Positions 9,952 to 20,049 are shown, counted from the stretch's first letter. The stretch: 64,000 nt of DNA from Martelella mediterranea (GCF_004342225.1 NZ_SMAR01000007.1:93603-157602), one strand, 5' to 3'. Made by a program: numbers and translations. Notes: a model not told the origin generated them from the sequence alone.

Positions 9952-10320
9952 ATGGCAGAAGCGAAAAGCACCGGTTCAAGATCAACCGGATCAAATGCCT
10001 CGCAAGCCGATGTTCAGGCACAGATTGATCAGCTTCGTGATGACATCTCCAAGCTGACCAAAACAATTTCGGACCTCGGAAGCCAGAAGGCAGAAGAAGC
10101 CCGTGGTCGTGCTGAGGAGCGTTTTGGCGAAGCGCGCGCCCGTGCGGAGAAATTCCGTGACGACGCGACGAAAGCGGGCCATGACGCCTATGACCGTGCG
10201 CGGGAAGAAGCGCTTTCTCTTGAGGAGGATCTGGAAGACCGTATTCGAGAGCGCCCGGTTCAATCGCTGATGCTGGCAGCTGGCGTTGGTTTTCTGGCAG
10301 CACTTCTGACACGTCGCTGA
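9952..10320 (+). CDS. DUF883/ElaB-type membrane-anchored protein
   Basis: A 122-residue protein with a long amphipathic, charged helical region (about 20-95, many Ala-Glu-Arg repeats) and one C-terminal membrane helix (LMLAAGVGFLAALLTRR). This is the layout of the YqjD/ElaB (DUF883) family, tail-anchored inner-membrane proteins that bind ribosomes in stationary phase in E. coli. A GGGAG site precedes the ATG. The next gene begins 4 bases later and resembles the partner membrane protein seen beside these genes elsewhere. Confidence 0.75.
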   Translation: MAEAKSTGSRSTGSNASQADVQAQIDQLRDDISKLTKTISDLGSQKAEEARGRAEERFGEARARAEKFRDDATKAGHDAYDRAREEALSLEEDLEDRIRERPVQSLMLAAGVGFLAALLTRR

Positions 10321-10323
10321 GCC

Positions 10324-10743
10324 ATGGACAGATTGATTTCACTGGCGGCGACCGTACTCAGCGTCGATAGCCGCCTGCTGGCGCGTTCTGCCAAACGGAA
10401 CATGATTATCGCCGTGGTGCTGATATTCCTGTTCTTTTCTGCTTATGCAGGCGGCGTGGCTGCCCTTGCCATTTATCTGGCCTCCGTTCTCGGCCCCTTG
10501 GGTGCCGCACTGACTGTTGCAATCGCCTCACTGGCGCTTGCGATCTTTGTGCTGGCCTACGCCCTGATCATGAACAGAATGGAACAGCGGCGTATGAAAG
10601 CAGCCCGGCTGGCGACAGAAGAAATGCTTCAGGGTGTCGCTGGCATCGTTCCTGCCATGATGCGGGAAAAACCGATTTCCGGCCTCGCTGCAGCCGCCGG
10701 CCTTGCCTATGTGCTGGCACGCACCATGGCTAAAAAGAAGTAA
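10324..10743 (+). CDS. holin-X/YqjE-type two-helix membrane protein
   Basis: A 139-residue protein with two central membrane helices (about 27-50 and 55-80) flanked by basic cytoplasmic ends, finishing in AKKK. The family is often labelled 'phage holin', but these are ordinary chromosomal genes that accompany DUF883 proteins (compare yqjD-yqjE). It is almost certainly co-transcribed with the preceding gene. A role in envelope or stress physiology is likely, with no evidence for lysis. Confidence 0.7.
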   Translation: MDRLISLAATVLSVDSRLLARSAKRNMIIAVVLIFLFFSAYAGGVAALAIYLASVLGPLGAALTVAIASLALAIFVLAYALIMNRMEQRRMKAARLATEEMLQGVAGIVPAMMREKPISGLAAAAGLAYVLARTMAKKK

Positions 10744-10864
10744 TTATTCCATTCTGGTCGGTATTATTCATTTACCACGCCACTCAGGCGTGTGCCATAT
10801 TGACTGATAGCAGCGCTCTGTCCGCAACGGACTGTCCCGGCGAACCGGGCGCGGGAGAGAGAAT

Positions 10865-11890
10865 TTGACCATTCATCCGAAAACAACGCACCAACTACCG
10901 CTTCGCCGACTTGGCAAAACAGATATGGCGATCACCCGCACAGGTTTTGGAGCCTGGGCGATTGGCGGTGGAGACTGGGCTGCCGGGTGGGGCTCGCAGG
11001 ATGATGATGATTCCATTTCCGCGATTCACCGGGCCATATCTCTGGGCGTGAACTGGATCGACACTGCTTCCGTCTATGGACTTGGCCATTCGGAAGAAGT
11101 CGTTGGACGCGCGATCAGAGATATTCCACAGGCAGAGCGCCCCTTCATTTTCACGAAATGCGGACTGGAATGGGACGAGCAGAACCGTCATGAAAAGCCA
11201 CGCCGCATCGGCCATCCAGACCGTATCCGCGTCCAGACGGAGGAATCGCTGCAACGCCTTGGCGTGGAACGCATTGACCTGATGCAGGTGCACTGGCCTT
11301 CCGAAGACGTGCCGTTGGCTGAATACTGGGGCGCGCTTTCAAAACTGAAGGCAGAGGGAAAGGTTCGTGCCATCGGACTTTCCAATCACAATGCCACGCA
11401 GCTGCAGGAGGCCGAAGCGGTCGCCCATGTGGACACATTGCAGCCTCCGTTTTCCGCGATCCGTCGCGATACGGCCGAACAGCTTCTGCCGTGGGCGCGC
11501 GGTCACGATACCGCAGTCATTTGCTACAGCCCAATGCAGGCGGGCCTTTTGACCGGACGCTTCAGCGAAGACCGCGCCGCAAACCTGCCCGATGACGACT
11601 GGCGCAAGAACGCAGAACAGTTCAACGGCGACAAGCTGAGGGCCAATCTCGCACTGGCTGAAGCGCTGAAACCGGTGGCCAAACGCCATGGCGTCAGCCA
11701 GGCAGCAATTGCAATTGCCTGGGTTCTGGCGTGGCCGGGGCTGACGGGTGCAATTGTCGGCGCGCGCAACCCGGACCAGATTGATGGCTGGATTGCAGCT
11801 GCCAGCCTTGACCTGGATGATGACGACATGAACGAAATTGCCGAAGCGATCAAACGCACAGGCGCTGGAAGCGGACCAATGCGCCCCTGA
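10865..11890 (+). CDS. aldo/keto reductase
   Basis: A 341-residue NAD(P)H-dependent oxidoreductase of the AKR superfamily. The Asp-Tyr-Lys-His tetrad is recognisable: WIDTASVYG (Asp, Tyr), FTKCG (Lys) and MQVHWPS (His). The C-terminal cofactor segment is GAIVGARNPDQI. The start is a TTG at 10865 preceded by GGGAGAG; the first ATG lies 20 codons later inside the conserved N terminus, which makes the TTG the better choice. The substrate is unknown. A second, distinct AKR gene follows 34 bases downstream, probably in the same operon. Confidence 0.85.
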   Translation: MTIHPKTTHQLPLRRLGKTDMAITRTGFGAWAIGGGDWAAGWGSQDDDDSISAIHRAISLGVNWIDTASVYGLGHSEEVVGRAIRDIPQAERPFIFTKCGLEWDEQNRHEKPRRIGHPDRIRVQTEESLQRLGVERIDLMQVHWPSEDVPLAEYWGALSKLKAEGKVRAIGLSNHNATQLQEAEAVAHVDTLQPPFSAIRRDTAEQLLPWARGHDTAVICYSPMQAGLLTGRFSEDRAANLPDDDWRKNAEQFNGDKLRANLALAEALKPVAKRHGVSQAAIAIAWVLAWPGLTGAIVGARNPDQIDGWIAAASLDLDDDDMNEIAEAIKRTGAGSGPMRP

Positions 11891-11924
11891 TCCAACGCTG
11901 ACACACAATTCACGGAGTGACATC

Positions 11925-12746
11925 ATGGCAGAGTTGAGGACGATCAACGGTATCCCGCAGATGGGTTTCGGCACATGGAAACGCAAAGGCGACGAAGGCT
12001 ACCGCACGGTTCTCGCAGCGCTTGAAGCGGGCTATCGTCACATCGACACCGCCCAGGCTTATGAAAATGAATCCGAGGTGGGGGGCGCGCTTAAGGATTC
12101 AGGTCTGCCGACATCCGACATCTTTGTGACGACAAAGGTCTGGATCGATAACTACGATGCCGGACGTTTTCGCCCAAGCGTCGAAAACAGCCTTGAAAAG
12201 CTTGGTCGAGATAAGCTCGACCTTCTTCTGCTTCACTGGCCGGCGCGCGATGCCTCCATACCATTCGAAGACTATATCGGTCGCCTTGCCGAGATGTATG
12301 ACGACGGACTGACAGAACGGATCGGCGTATCGAATTTCAATCGCGACCTGATCTCGAAAGCTGAAGACCTGCTTGGTGACCGGCCGATTTCCGCCAATCA
12401 GGTGGAATGCCATGTTTTCTTCCAGAACCGTGTGATTGCCGATTTCTGCGAAGCCCGTGGCATTGCTCTGACTGCCTATTCACCGCTTGCCCAGGGCAAG
12501 GTCGCTGGCGACCCGGTGCTCTCAGGCATCGCTGATGTTCACGGTGTTTCCGAGGCGGAAATTGCGCTGGCATTCCTGATTGCCGAAGGTCATGTCGTCA
12601 TTCCGACTTCAAGCAACGCCGCAAGAATACGGTCCAATCTCGAAGCTGCAAATATCACACTCGAAACCACGGAACTGGCCGATCTGCGCGCGCTCGACCG
12701 GGGTGAGCGGTTGATCAATCCTTCATGGGCTCCTGAGTGGGACTGA
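11925..12746 (+). CDS. aldo/keto reductase, 2,5-diketo-gluconate reductase-like
   Basis: A 273-residue AKR of the shorter DkgA/AKR5 type. Active-site residues appear in HIDTAQAYENE (Asp, Tyr), VTTKVW (Lys) and LLHWPA (His); GVSNFN and VIPTSSNAARIRSNLE are family signatures for strand and NADPH contacts. The start at 11925 follows CGGAG, and the longer frame overlapping the previous gene is rejected. It likely reduces small dicarbonyl or keto-sugar substrates; the exact one cannot be told. Confidence 0.87.
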   Translation: MAELRTINGIPQMGFGTWKRKGDEGYRTVLAALEAGYRHIDTAQAYENESEVGGALKDSGLPTSDIFVTTKVWIDNYDAGRFRPSVENSLEKLGRDKLDLLLLHWPARDASIPFEDYIGRLAEMYDDGLTERIGVSNFNRDLISKAEDLLGDRPISANQVECHVFFQNRVIADFCEARGIALTAYSPLAQGKVAGDPVLSGIADVHGVSEAEIALAFLIAEGHVVIPTSSNAARIRSNLEAANITLETTELADLRALDRGERLINPSWAPEWD

Positions 12747-12883
12747 TGCAAAATGCGTTGGCAGCACTCGCCGCATAGCGCTGACAACATATTGTTTCTA
12801 CTGATTATTTTTACTTTCAGATTGCAACCGGCGCAAAACTGGATCAGCCTCTCATATTGTCAACAAACAATATGAGGTGGAAC

Positions 12884-13156
12884 ATGCGCTTTGCGTCCGA
12901 GTTTGAAATGCAACTGGCTGGTTATGGCCTGACGACGGCTCAGATTCTATACCGTATGCCCGATTACGACAGCCTTCTGCAGACCTACATCTGGCAGGAT
13001 TACGATCTTGCGCCGGATTTTCCCGAAATGCAGAAGTTTCTCGATTTCTGGAAAGACAATCTCGACGGGCCGCTGCATTCTGTGCGCTACGCGCATAAAC
13101 GTCTGATTGGGCCAAACGAATGGCGGCAGATCGCAGGCGAAATCACGCTTCACTGA
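12884..13156 (+). CDS. usg: Usg family protein
   Basis: A 90-residue, tyrosine- and tryptophan-rich protein of the alphaproteobacterial Usg family. The LYRMPDYDSLLQTYIWQDYDLAPDFP core and following KFLDFW are characteristic. The start at 12884 is supported by GAGGTGG. The biochemical role is unknown. Its last 7 bases overlap the 3' end of deoA on the other strand, so the two transcription units converge with no terminator between them. Confidence 0.75.
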   Translation: MRFASEFEMQLAGYGLTTAQILYRMPDYDSLLQTYIWQDYDLAPDFPEMQKFLDFWKDNLDGPLHSVRYAHKRLIGPNEWRQIAGEITLH

Positions 13157-14469
13157 TCGCCGGTCAAACGCGCGACGATCAGGGACGGCACTGTGCGTTG
13201 TGCTTCGTCGATCCGATAGGCAGATTGAAGCGCATCGGTGGCAATGTCTGCCGATGCTTCGTCGCGGGCATGTACAAAACCGATCGGCTCGCCAACCTCA
13301 ATCGGACTGCCAAGCGGTCTCAGACCGGAAAAACCAACGCTGTGATCAATCTGGTCGTCCGGATGCTTTCGGCCTCCGCCCAGCGTCAGTGCGCTAAGCC
13401 CGATTGCCCGCGCGTCACAGGCAGACAGAAATCCACTTTGCCCCGAAGGAACAGGCCGGACAACCGGTGCGACCGGTAAATAGCGCTCCGTCTTTTCGAC
13501 AAAATCTGACGGCCCACCAAGACCTGCAACCATTCTCGCAAAACACGACAGCGCGGCACCACTTGTCAGCGCTGCTTCAGCCTTGATCTGCGCCTCTTCC
13601 GGTGACTGCGCGATATCCGAACCCATGAGCATTTCACCAGCAAGAGCCAAAACCACGGCCTGAAGCCTGGTGCCGGACTTTTCGCCTTTCAGAAACGCCA
13701 GTGCATTTTCGATCTCAACGGCATTGCCGACGGCATCGGCAAGCGGCTCATTCATATCCGTCACCAGCGCGGTGGCTGGAAGACCGGCTCCATTGGCAAC
13801 GGAAACAAGCTTTTTCGCCAGTGCAATGGCGTCATCTGTGTTCGCCATAAAGGCACCGCCACCGGCTTTGACATCCAGAACCAGTGTTTGAAGGCCGGCG
13901 GCCAGCTTCTTGGACAGTATCGACGAAACGATCAGCGGCATGGATTCAACGGTCGCTGTCACATCACGAATGGCATAAAGCCTCTTGTCAGCAGGCGCCA
14001 GATCGCCCGTCTGACCAACAATTGCGCAACCAGTCTCACGCACAATGGCTTTCAAGGCTGACTGCGACGGGCTGACATTATAACCCGGGATCGACTCAAG
14101 CTTATCCAGTGTGCCGCCCGTTGGCCCAAGGCCGCGACCGGAGATCATCGGAACAGTGAGACCGCAGGCTGCTGCGATCGGCGCCAGCATCAGCGAGACA
14201 TTATCGCCAATGCCCCCGGTTGAATGCTTGTCCGCAATCGGCTTGCCCGTATCTTCCCAGCTCAGGACACTTCCGGAGTCACGCATGGCAAGCGTGAGTG
14301 CGACCGTTTCATCATCACTCATGCCACGCAAATAGACCGCCATGGCAAAAGCAGCAGCCTGCGAATCAGCGAGACTGCCATCCGAAAGCGCTTTAACCAG
14401 CCCTGAAATATCGGTGTCGGTCAGCACCTTCCCATCGCGCTTCTTTGCGATGATCTCCTGCGCCAGCAT
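13150..14469 (-). CDS. deoA: thymidine phosphorylase
   Basis: Phosphorolyses thymidine to thymine and deoxyribose-1-phosphate. The 439-residue protein has the type II pyrimidine phosphorylase signature SGRGLGPTGGTLDKLE, the phosphate loop KHSTGGIGD, and the GGGAFM stretch after KAG. Its ATG overlaps the deoC stop by one base (TGATG), so translation is coupled. It is the last gene of the nucleoside import and salvage operon; the product feeds DeoC after mutase conversion (deoB is not in the window). Confidence 0.94.
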   Translation of the reverse strand: MLAQEIIAKKRDGKVLTDTDISGLVKALSDGSLADSQAAAFAMAVYLRGMSDDETVALTLAMRDSGSVLSWEDTGKPIADKHSTGGIGDNVSLMLAPIAAACGLTVPMISGRGLGPTGGTLDKLESIPGYNVSPSQSALKAIVRETGCAIVGQTGDLAPADKRLYAIRDVTATVESMPLIVSSILSKKLAAGLQTLVLDVKAGGGAFMANTDDAIALAKKLVSVANGAGLPATALVTDMNEPLADAVGNAVEIENALAFLKGEKSGTRLQAVVLALAGEMLMGSDIAQSPEEAQIKAEAALTSGAALSCFARMVAGLGGPSDFVEKTERYLPVAPVVRPVPSGQSGFLSACDARAIGLSALTLGGGRKHPDDQIDHSVGFSGLRPLGSPIEVGEPIGFVHARDEASADIATDALQSAYRIDEAQRTVPSLIVARLTGDQ

Positions 14470-15242
14470 CAGTAACTATCGCCGGAAACCGCAGATTGCT
14501 TGCCAGCCAGAACACCTTCGATATCATTCAGCAGGCCGGATGCACCAAAGCGGAAGGTGGCGGGGGTTACCCATCCCTCCCCCATGACCGTTTCAGCCAG
14601 GCTCAGATAAAGCTGGGCATCCTGAACCGAAGAGACACCACCTGCCGGTTTGAACCCAACCGGGCGCTCAGCTTCGCGGATCACACCGAGCATAATATCG
14701 GCGGCCTCTAATGTGGCATTCACGCTGACCTTTCCGGTCGACGTCTTGATGAAATCAGCTCCCTCATCAATCGCCAGCCTGGCCGCCTTGCGGATAAGCC
14801 CGGCATCGGCCAGTTCGCCGGTCTCGAGTATAACCTTGAGGGTCACCGGCTCGCGGCACAAAAAGCGAATGGCACGGATCATCTCGCTGACGGCCCATTC
14901 ATTTCCGGCCTTCAGCTTCTTATAGGGAATGACAAGGTCGATCTCGTCGGCGCCATCGCGAATAGCTTGTTCCGTTTCTTCCTCGACCGTGCTCAGCGAC
15001 AGGTCGCCAGACGGGAAATTGACGACCGTGGCAATCCGGATCAGATGGTCATCGCCAAGGATCTGCCTTGCCAGAGACACGAAACGCGGCCAGATACAGA
15101 TGGCAGCGGGCGTTCCATAAGGCGTATGGGCACGCGCCAGCAGATCTTCGACATCACGCTCGTTACAATCGTCTTTCAGGTTTGTCAGGTCGAGCAGGGA
15201 GAGCGAAACCGAAGCGGCCTCCTGGAGACTGTGATGTTTCAT
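14469..15242 (-). CDS. deoC: deoxyribose-phosphate aldolase
   Basis: Splits 2-deoxyribose-5-phosphate into acetaldehyde and glyceraldehyde-3-phosphate. This 257-residue class I aldolase carries the Schiff-base lysine in FIKTSTGKVS and the second active-site lysine in VGFKPAGGVSS. It sits between punA (6-base gap) and deoA (1-base overlap) within the salvage operon. Confidence 0.94.
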   Translation of the reverse strand: MKHHSLQEAASVSLSLLDLTNLKDDCNERDVEDLLARAHTPYGTPAAICIWPRFVSLARQILGDDHLIRIATVVNFPSGDLSLSTVEEETEQAIRDGADEIDLVIPYKKLKAGNEWAVSEMIRAIRFLCREPVTLKVILETGELADAGLIRKAARLAIDEGADFIKTSTGKVSVNATLEAADIMLGVIREAERPVGFKPAGGVSSVQDAQLYLSLAETVMGEGWVTPATFRFGASGLLNDIEGVLAGKQSAVSGDSY

Positions 15243-15248
15243 GGCTTA

Positions 15249-16043
15249 TCACCCCTCACCAATCATGTGTTTCAAGATCGCGGCCAGCTTCCGGCCACCC
15301 ACCGGCGCCATTTCCTTGGTCTCATCATGCCCGAGTTCACCATTGGCCATACCAGCCCCGAAATTCGTGATGACCGAAAGCGCTGCAACCTCAAGGCCGA
15401 AAAAGCGCGCCAGTATCACCTCAGGAACCGTGGACATGCCAACCGCGTCTGCCCCCAGAATACGGGCCATGCGGATTTCTGCCGGTGTTTCGAAGCTTGG
15501 CCCTGAAAACCACATATAAACGCCGTGGGCAAGCGGAATATCCAGGTCAGATGCCGCATAGCGAAGCCCGATCGACAGTGTCTCGCTATAGGCATGGCTC
15601 ATGCCAACGAAACGGCGATCCGAAGGTTCACCAATCAGAGGGTTCATTCCAGAATAGTTTATGTGATCGGTGATCAGCATAACCGAACCCGGAGGCATGT
15701 CATTTCGCAGCGACCCGGCCGCATTGGTCAGTATAACGCTTTCCACGCCAAGTGTTGCCAGCGTTTCCAGCGGCACGCGCATGGCCGCAGCATCTCCAGC
15801 CTCGTAATAATGGACGCGACCGGACAGCAAAATCACAGGAACACCGGAAAGCGTTCCGGCAATTAGACGTCCGTCATGACCGCTGACACGGCTTTGTGGG
15901 AAGCCGGGGAGCTCAGAAAAGGCAAAGCCCGTTGCATCCTCAAGATCCGCCGCCAGCCCGCCAAGACCCGAACCGAGAACCAGACCGAAGCGTGGCTGAA
16001 AATCCCCCAGAGCACGCCTGATAAACTGCGCCGCTTCCGTCAT
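15249..16043 (-). CDS. punA: purine nucleoside phosphorylase
   Basis: Trimeric-type PNP that converts (deoxy)guanosine or inosine plus phosphate to base and (deoxy)ribose-1-phosphate. The 264-residue protein opens its domain with GLVLGSGLGGLAADL (phosphate loop) and contains the LSGRVHYYEAG, LTNAAGSL and GVYMWFSGPSFETPAEIRM-type base-binding segments. Glu in the last of these binds the purine. It overlaps cdd by 4 bases (ATGA) and belongs to the import and salvage operon. Confidence 0.92.
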   Translation of the reverse strand: MTEAAQFIRRALGDFQPRFGLVLGSGLGGLAADLEDATGFAFSELPGFPQSRVSGHDGRLIAGTLSGVPVILLSGRVHYYEAGDAAAMRVPLETLATLGVESVILTNAAGSLRNDMPPGSVMLITDHINYSGMNPLIGEPSDRRFVGMSHAYSETLSIGLRYAASDLDIPLAHGVYMWFSGPSFETPAEIRMARILGADAVGMSTVPEVILARFFGLEVAALSVITNFGAGMANGELGHDETKEMAPVGGRKLAAILKHMIGEG

Positions 16044-16444
16044 CCGATATTCTCGGTTTCGAAAGCATGCGGCAAAAGCTCTGCAATCGTCACGCTTTTC
16101 TGAACGCCTGCATCATCACACAGGAGAATACTGGCACCGGCTTCGGCAAACTCAGCAATCTTCTGCCTGCAGCCTCCGCATGGTGAGCATAATGCCAGAC
16201 GCGGAGCATAAACCGCGACCGTTTCGATTTTCCGGCCGCCGCCCATGATCATGCGACCAATGGCAACGCCTTCAGCGCAAATCCCTTCCGGATAGGCGAG
16301 GTTTTCGATATTCGCGCCTGAATAGACCTTGCCATCATCAGAAAGGATAGCCGCGCCCACCGGAAATTTCGAATAGGGCGCATAGGCTTTCTCACTGGCA
16401 GCCTTGGCTGTTTCAAACAGTGCATCAAGAGATGTTTCAGCCAT
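16040..16444 (-). CDS. cdd: cytidine deaminase
   Basis: Deaminates cytidine and deoxycytidine. The 134-residue homotetrameric-type enzyme has the zinc/catalytic motif CAEGVAIG (Cys and the proton-shuttling Glu) and the second zinc pair CSPCGGCRQ. Length matches the small tetrameric class. It follows the transporter permease by one base and overlaps punA by 4, tying nucleoside uptake directly to catabolism. Confidence 0.94.
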   Translation of the reverse strand: MAETSLDALFETAKAASEKAYAPYSKFPVGAAILSDDGKVYSGANIENLAYPEGICAEGVAIGRMIMGGGRKIETVAVYAPRLALCSPCGGCRQKIAEFAEAGASILLCDDAGVQKSVTIAELLPHAFETENIG

Positions 16445-16445
16445 C

Positions 16446-17417
16446 TTAACGTTCCTTCACGTACGGCACGCCACCGGCTTTCGGCGGCCGCGCCGAACCG
16501 ATAAAGCCAGCGAGCAGCACACAGGTCAGGACGTATGGCATCGCCTGAAAGACCTGAACCGGCACCTCACCGATAAGCGGAATGGCTTTACCCTGCATGA
16601 AGTTCGACAAGGCCTCGAGGAAGCCAAACAACAAACAGGCGAACATGACAGGCACGGGCTTCCACTTGGCGAAGATCAGCGCCGCCAGCGCAATATAGCC
16701 TTTGCCGGCAGACATGTTGTTGATGAATGATGCCGACTGGGCAATCGACAGATAGGTGCCTGCGAAGCCACACAGGAAACCGGCAAGCAGAACCGAGCGG
16801 TACCGCAGCCAGGCGACAGAAATACCGGCGGTATCAACGGCTCCGGGGTTTTCGCCAACGGCGCGCATACGAAGGCCAAAACGGGTTTTGTAAACCACCC
16901 ACCAGACCAGCGGCACCGTGATGAAGGCCAGATAGACCAGAATGTTGTTACCGGAGATCACGTCTGAATAGAGTTTTCCGAAAAAGCCCATCTGACTGGC
17001 AGCATCAGCCCCCGGCAGCGTGATATCGGTAAACCGGGCACTGTTTTCCAGTTGCGGCGTGCGCCCGCCCTGCCGGAACCAGGCATTCCCCAGCACCACT
17101 GTGAGACCGGCTGCCACGAAATTCAGCGCCACCCCCGATACGATCTGATTGCCTCTGGCGGTAATCGAGGCATAGCTGTGCACGACACTGAACGCCATCG
17201 ATACCACAATGCCACCGAGAAGCCCCATCCAGGGTGAACCCGTATAATAGGCGACCACGGCGGCTGCAAAGGCAGAGGCCAGCATTTTGCCTTCCAGCCC
17301 GATATCGACAATCCCCGAGCGCTCCGAAAACAGCCCTGCCAGTGCAGTAAACAGCAAGGGAACGGACAATCTGACCGTCGAACCAAGCATGCCGATGATG
17401 ATATCAACTGTTTGCAT
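16446..17417 (-). CDS. nucleoside ABC transporter permease 2
   Basis: A 323-residue inner-membrane permease of the BPD_transp_2 type (branched-chain amino acid, ribose and nucleoside group) with about eight to nine hydrophobic segments and the cytoplasmic loop TRFGLRMRAVGENPGAVDTAGI that contacts the ATPase. It forms a heterodimer with the preceding permease, which ends 3 bases upstream. Context with a BMP-type binding protein and nucleoside catabolic genes gives the substrate class. Gene symbols vary between species, so none is assigned. Confidence 0.88.
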   Translation of the reverse strand: MQTVDIIIGMLGSTVRLSVPLLFTALAGLFSERSGIVDIGLEGKMLASAFAAAVVAYYTGSPWMGLLGGIVVSMAFSVVHSYASITARGNQIVSGVALNFVAAGLTVVLGNAWFRQGGRTPQLENSARFTDITLPGADAASQMGFFGKLYSDVISGNNILVYLAFITVPLVWWVVYKTRFGLRMRAVGENPGAVDTAGISVAWLRYRSVLLAGFLCGFAGTYLSIAQSASFINNMSAGKGYIALAALIFAKWKPVPVMFACLLFGFLEALSNFMQGKAIPLIGEVPVQVFQAMPYVLTCVLLAGFIGSARPPKAGGVPYVKER

Positions 17418-17420
17418 CGA

Positions 17421-18530
17421 TCACGCCCCCACAGTCTGTTTTTGGCCAAAAAGTTTAGCCAGAGCAGGCCGGTACAGGAACTCAAGCGCACCGGCGAAGA
17501 GGATCACCAGCCCCTGAATCATCACGATCATATCGCGGGTGATTTCCGGCATCATGAAGGAAAGCTGCGCCCCCCCCTGATACAGAATTCCAAACAGGAT
17601 CGCAGCAAGCACAATGCCGAGCGGATGGCTTCGGCCCATCAGTGAAACGGCAATACCGACAAAACCGGCCCCCCCGACAAATTCAACCTGAAGCCTGTCC
17701 GCCGATCCCATCACCACATTCAACGCCATCATGCCGGCAAGACCACCGGAAATCAGCATGGCAAGGATGACAGTGCGGGCATAGGGGATGCCGGCATAAG
17801 ACGCGGCCGAAGCGCTCATTCCAAGCGCGCGGACTGAATAGCCGAATTTGGTACGCCAGATCAGAAACCAAACCACAACGCACATGCCGAGTGCGAGAAT
17901 GAACGAAACGTTCAGCGGCGCAGGACCAAGCCTGGAACCGAAAATCGCCATCAGCCAGTCCAGCCCCGGCAATTGCCCGCCGGGTGCGAAACCACGCGTT
18001 TCCGGTGACATGTTCCCCGGCGGCTTGAGCACATGCACGAGAAGGTAGACCATCAGTGCCGCGCCGATAAAGTTGAACATGATCGTGGTGATCACGATAT
18101 GGCTTCCGCGCTTTGCCTGGAGCCAGGCCGGAATGAAAGCCCATGCCGCCCCGAAAAGAGCAGCGCCCAGAACGGCAAAGGGCATCGTGACATACCACGG
18201 AACATAGTCGCCGAGCGTTAGCGCAACCAGCGCACAGCCGAGCCCGCCGACATAGGCCTGCCCCTCTGAGCCGATATTGAAAAGGCCTGCGTGGTAAGCG
18301 ACGGCGACCGAGAGTCCGGTAAAAATAAAATTGGTGGCATAAAACAAGGTAAAGCCGATGCCCATGCCATTGCCCAGCGCGCCCTGAAGCAGGATCAGTA
18401 ACGCATCGAAAGGATTCTGGCCGATCATCCAGATCACAAATCCGGAGATAACCAGTGCAGTGACCAGATTGAGAACCGGCATAAGGAGGAATGTGACCCA
18501 GCCTGGAAGCGGTGTGTTTGCTGCGCTCAT
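17421..18530 (-). CDS. nucleoside ABC transporter permease 1
   Basis: A 369-residue BPD_transp_2 permease with about ten hydrophobic segments. The coupling loop RTKFGYSVRALGMSASAASYAGI is visible, with the GSEGQAYVGG segment typical of this family nearer the N terminus. It lies 7 bases after the ATPase gene and 3 before the second permease. Its pairing with the next gene makes the membrane channel of the importer. Confidence 0.88.
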   Translation of the reverse strand: MSAANTPLPGWVTFLLMPVLNLVTALVISGFVIWMIGQNPFDALLILLQGALGNGMGIGFTLFYATNFIFTGLSVAVAYHAGLFNIGSEGQAYVGGLGCALVALTLGDYVPWYVTMPFAVLGAALFGAAWAFIPAWLQAKRGSHIVITTIMFNFIGAALMVYLLVHVLKPPGNMSPETRGFAPGGQLPGLDWLMAIFGSRLGPAPLNVSFILALGMCVVVWFLIWRTKFGYSVRALGMSASAASYAGIPYARTVILAMLISGGLAGMMALNVVMGSADRLQVEFVGGAGFVGIAVSLMGRSHPLGIVLAAILFGILYQGGAQLSFMMPEITRDMIVMIQGLVILFAGALEFLYRPALAKLFGQKQTVGA

Positions 18531-18537
18531 TTCAGCC

Positions 18538-20049
18538 TCAAGATGCTATGCCGGCCATCATCAGGCCAAGCTGCTGTTCATCGGCATCAGGCGATGCCTC
18601 GCCCACATTCTCACCAGCGAACATCACAAGTATGCGATCCGAAAGAGCCCGGATTTCATCCAGCTCCACTGAAACCAGCAGGACAGCCTTGCCGGAATCA
18701 CGCATATCAATGATCCGTTTGTGAATAAATTCGATTGCACCGATATCAACGCCGCGGGTCGGTTGCCCGACCAGAAGAATATCAGGATCCCGCTCGATCT
18801 CGCGCGCGACAACGATTTTCTGCTGGTTACCGCCGGAAAAATTCGCGGTCTTGAGCGTCGGATTGGGCGGCCGGATATCGTATTTCTCGATTTTCTCTTT
18901 CGCATCTTCCAGCACAGCCTGCCGGTCAATAACCCCGGCGCGGCCATATTTTGGAAGATTATGATAGCCGAGAATATTGTTCTCACGCTCTTCAAGCGGC
19001 AAAATCAGGCCCATATGGTGGCGATCTTCGGGAATATGGGCAACACCGATATTCCGCATCTTCGCGGGATCTGTATGCTCAACCTTCTTGCCGTTGATCC
19101 AGATTTCGCCGGAGCGTGGCTTACGCATGCCTGACAGCGTTTCCAGAAGCTCGGACTGACCATTCCCGGCCACACCGGCGATACCGACAATCTCGCCTTT
19201 GCGCACATCAAACGAGACATTCTTGACCATCGGCACACCGCGGCTGTCATGAACCGTTAAGTTCCGGACCGAAAGCGCTACGTCATCAGGATTGGACGGC
19301 CCCTTTTCGACCCTGAGCAGAACCCGGCGGCCAACCATAAGCTCCGCAAGTTCCTCAACTGTCGTATCAGAGGTTTTGCGGGTTGCTACCATCTCGCCGC
19401 GTCGCATCACCGACACATCGTCGGTAATTGCCATAATCTCACGCAGCTTGTGGGTGATGAAGATTACGGTATGGCCCTGATCGCGCAGCATGCCGAGAAT
19501 CCGAAACAGGTGATCAGCCTCAGCTGGCGTCAGCGCACCGGTGGGCTCATCCAAGATCAGAATTTCCGCGCCACGAAACATGGCCTTGAGAATTTCCACA
19601 CGCTGCTGAAGGCCAACCGGCAACTGGTCGATGATCGCATCGGGATCAACATCCAGACCGTACTCGCTCTCAAGCCGTTTCAGCTCCTTGCGCGATACGT
19701 TTTCGCCCTGGGCCAGAAGCGCGCCCCCCTCGGCGCCCAGCATGACATTTTCAAGGACGGTGAAGTTCTCAACAAGCATAAAGTGCTGGTGAACCATGCC
19801 AATGCCAGCGGCAATAGCAACATCACTGTCTGTGATTTGCAACGCTTTGCCGTTGACCCTGATTTCACCCCGGTCAGCCTGGTAAAAACCATAAAGAATC
19901 GACATCAGGGTCGACTTTCCGGCACCGTTTTCACCGATAATGCCGTGAATCGTGCCTTTTTCGACCTTCAGGTTGATATTCTTATTGGCGTGAACCGGCC
20001 CAAAACTCTTATCAATGCCGATGAGTTCAATGGCGGGCGGTGTGCTCAA
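18538..20049 (-). CDS. nucleoside ABC transporter ATPase (two NBDs)
   Basis: A 503-residue double ATPase that energises the importer. The first domain has a full Walker A (GENGAGKST, about 38-46), a signature in [11 protein letters not shown] and Walker [11 protein letters not shown]. The second domain is degenerate: its P loop reads GVAGNGQSE and its Walker B ends LLVGQPTRG with Gln where the catalytic Glu would be, although [13 protein letters not shown] is intact. That asymmetry is normal for RbsA/YufO-type proteins. It lies 90 bases after the binding-protein gene. Confidence 0.93.
   Translation of the reverse strand: MSTPPAIELIGIDKSFGPVHANKNINLKVEKGTIHGIIGENGAGKSTLMSILYGFYQADRGEIRVNGKALQITDSDVAIAAGIGMVHQHFMLVENFTVLENVMLGAEGGALLAQGENVSRKELKRLESEYGLDVDPDAIIDQLPVGLQQRVEILKAMFRGAEILILDEPTGALTPAEADHLFRILGMLRDQGHTVIFITHKLREIMAITDDVSVMRRGEMVATRKTSDTTVEELAELMVGRRVLLRVEKGPSNPDDVALSVRNLTVHDSRGVPMVKNVSFDVRKGEIVGIAGVAGNGQSELLETLSGMRKPRSGEIWINGKKVEHTDPAKMRNIGVAHIPEDRHHMGLILPLEERENNILGYHNLPKYGRAGVIDRQAVLEDAKEKIEKYDIRPPNPTLKTANFSGGNQQKIVVAREIERDPDILLVGQPTRGVDIGAIEFIHKRIIDMRDSGKAVLLVSVELDEIRALSDRILVMFAGENVGEASPDADEQQLGLMMAGIAS

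Noticed and set aside
10324..10743. 'Phage holin' label suggesting a second phage remnant
   Set aside because: The gene pairs with a DUF883 gene in the host block, as in chromosomal yqjD-yqjE, and no phage genes adjoin it.
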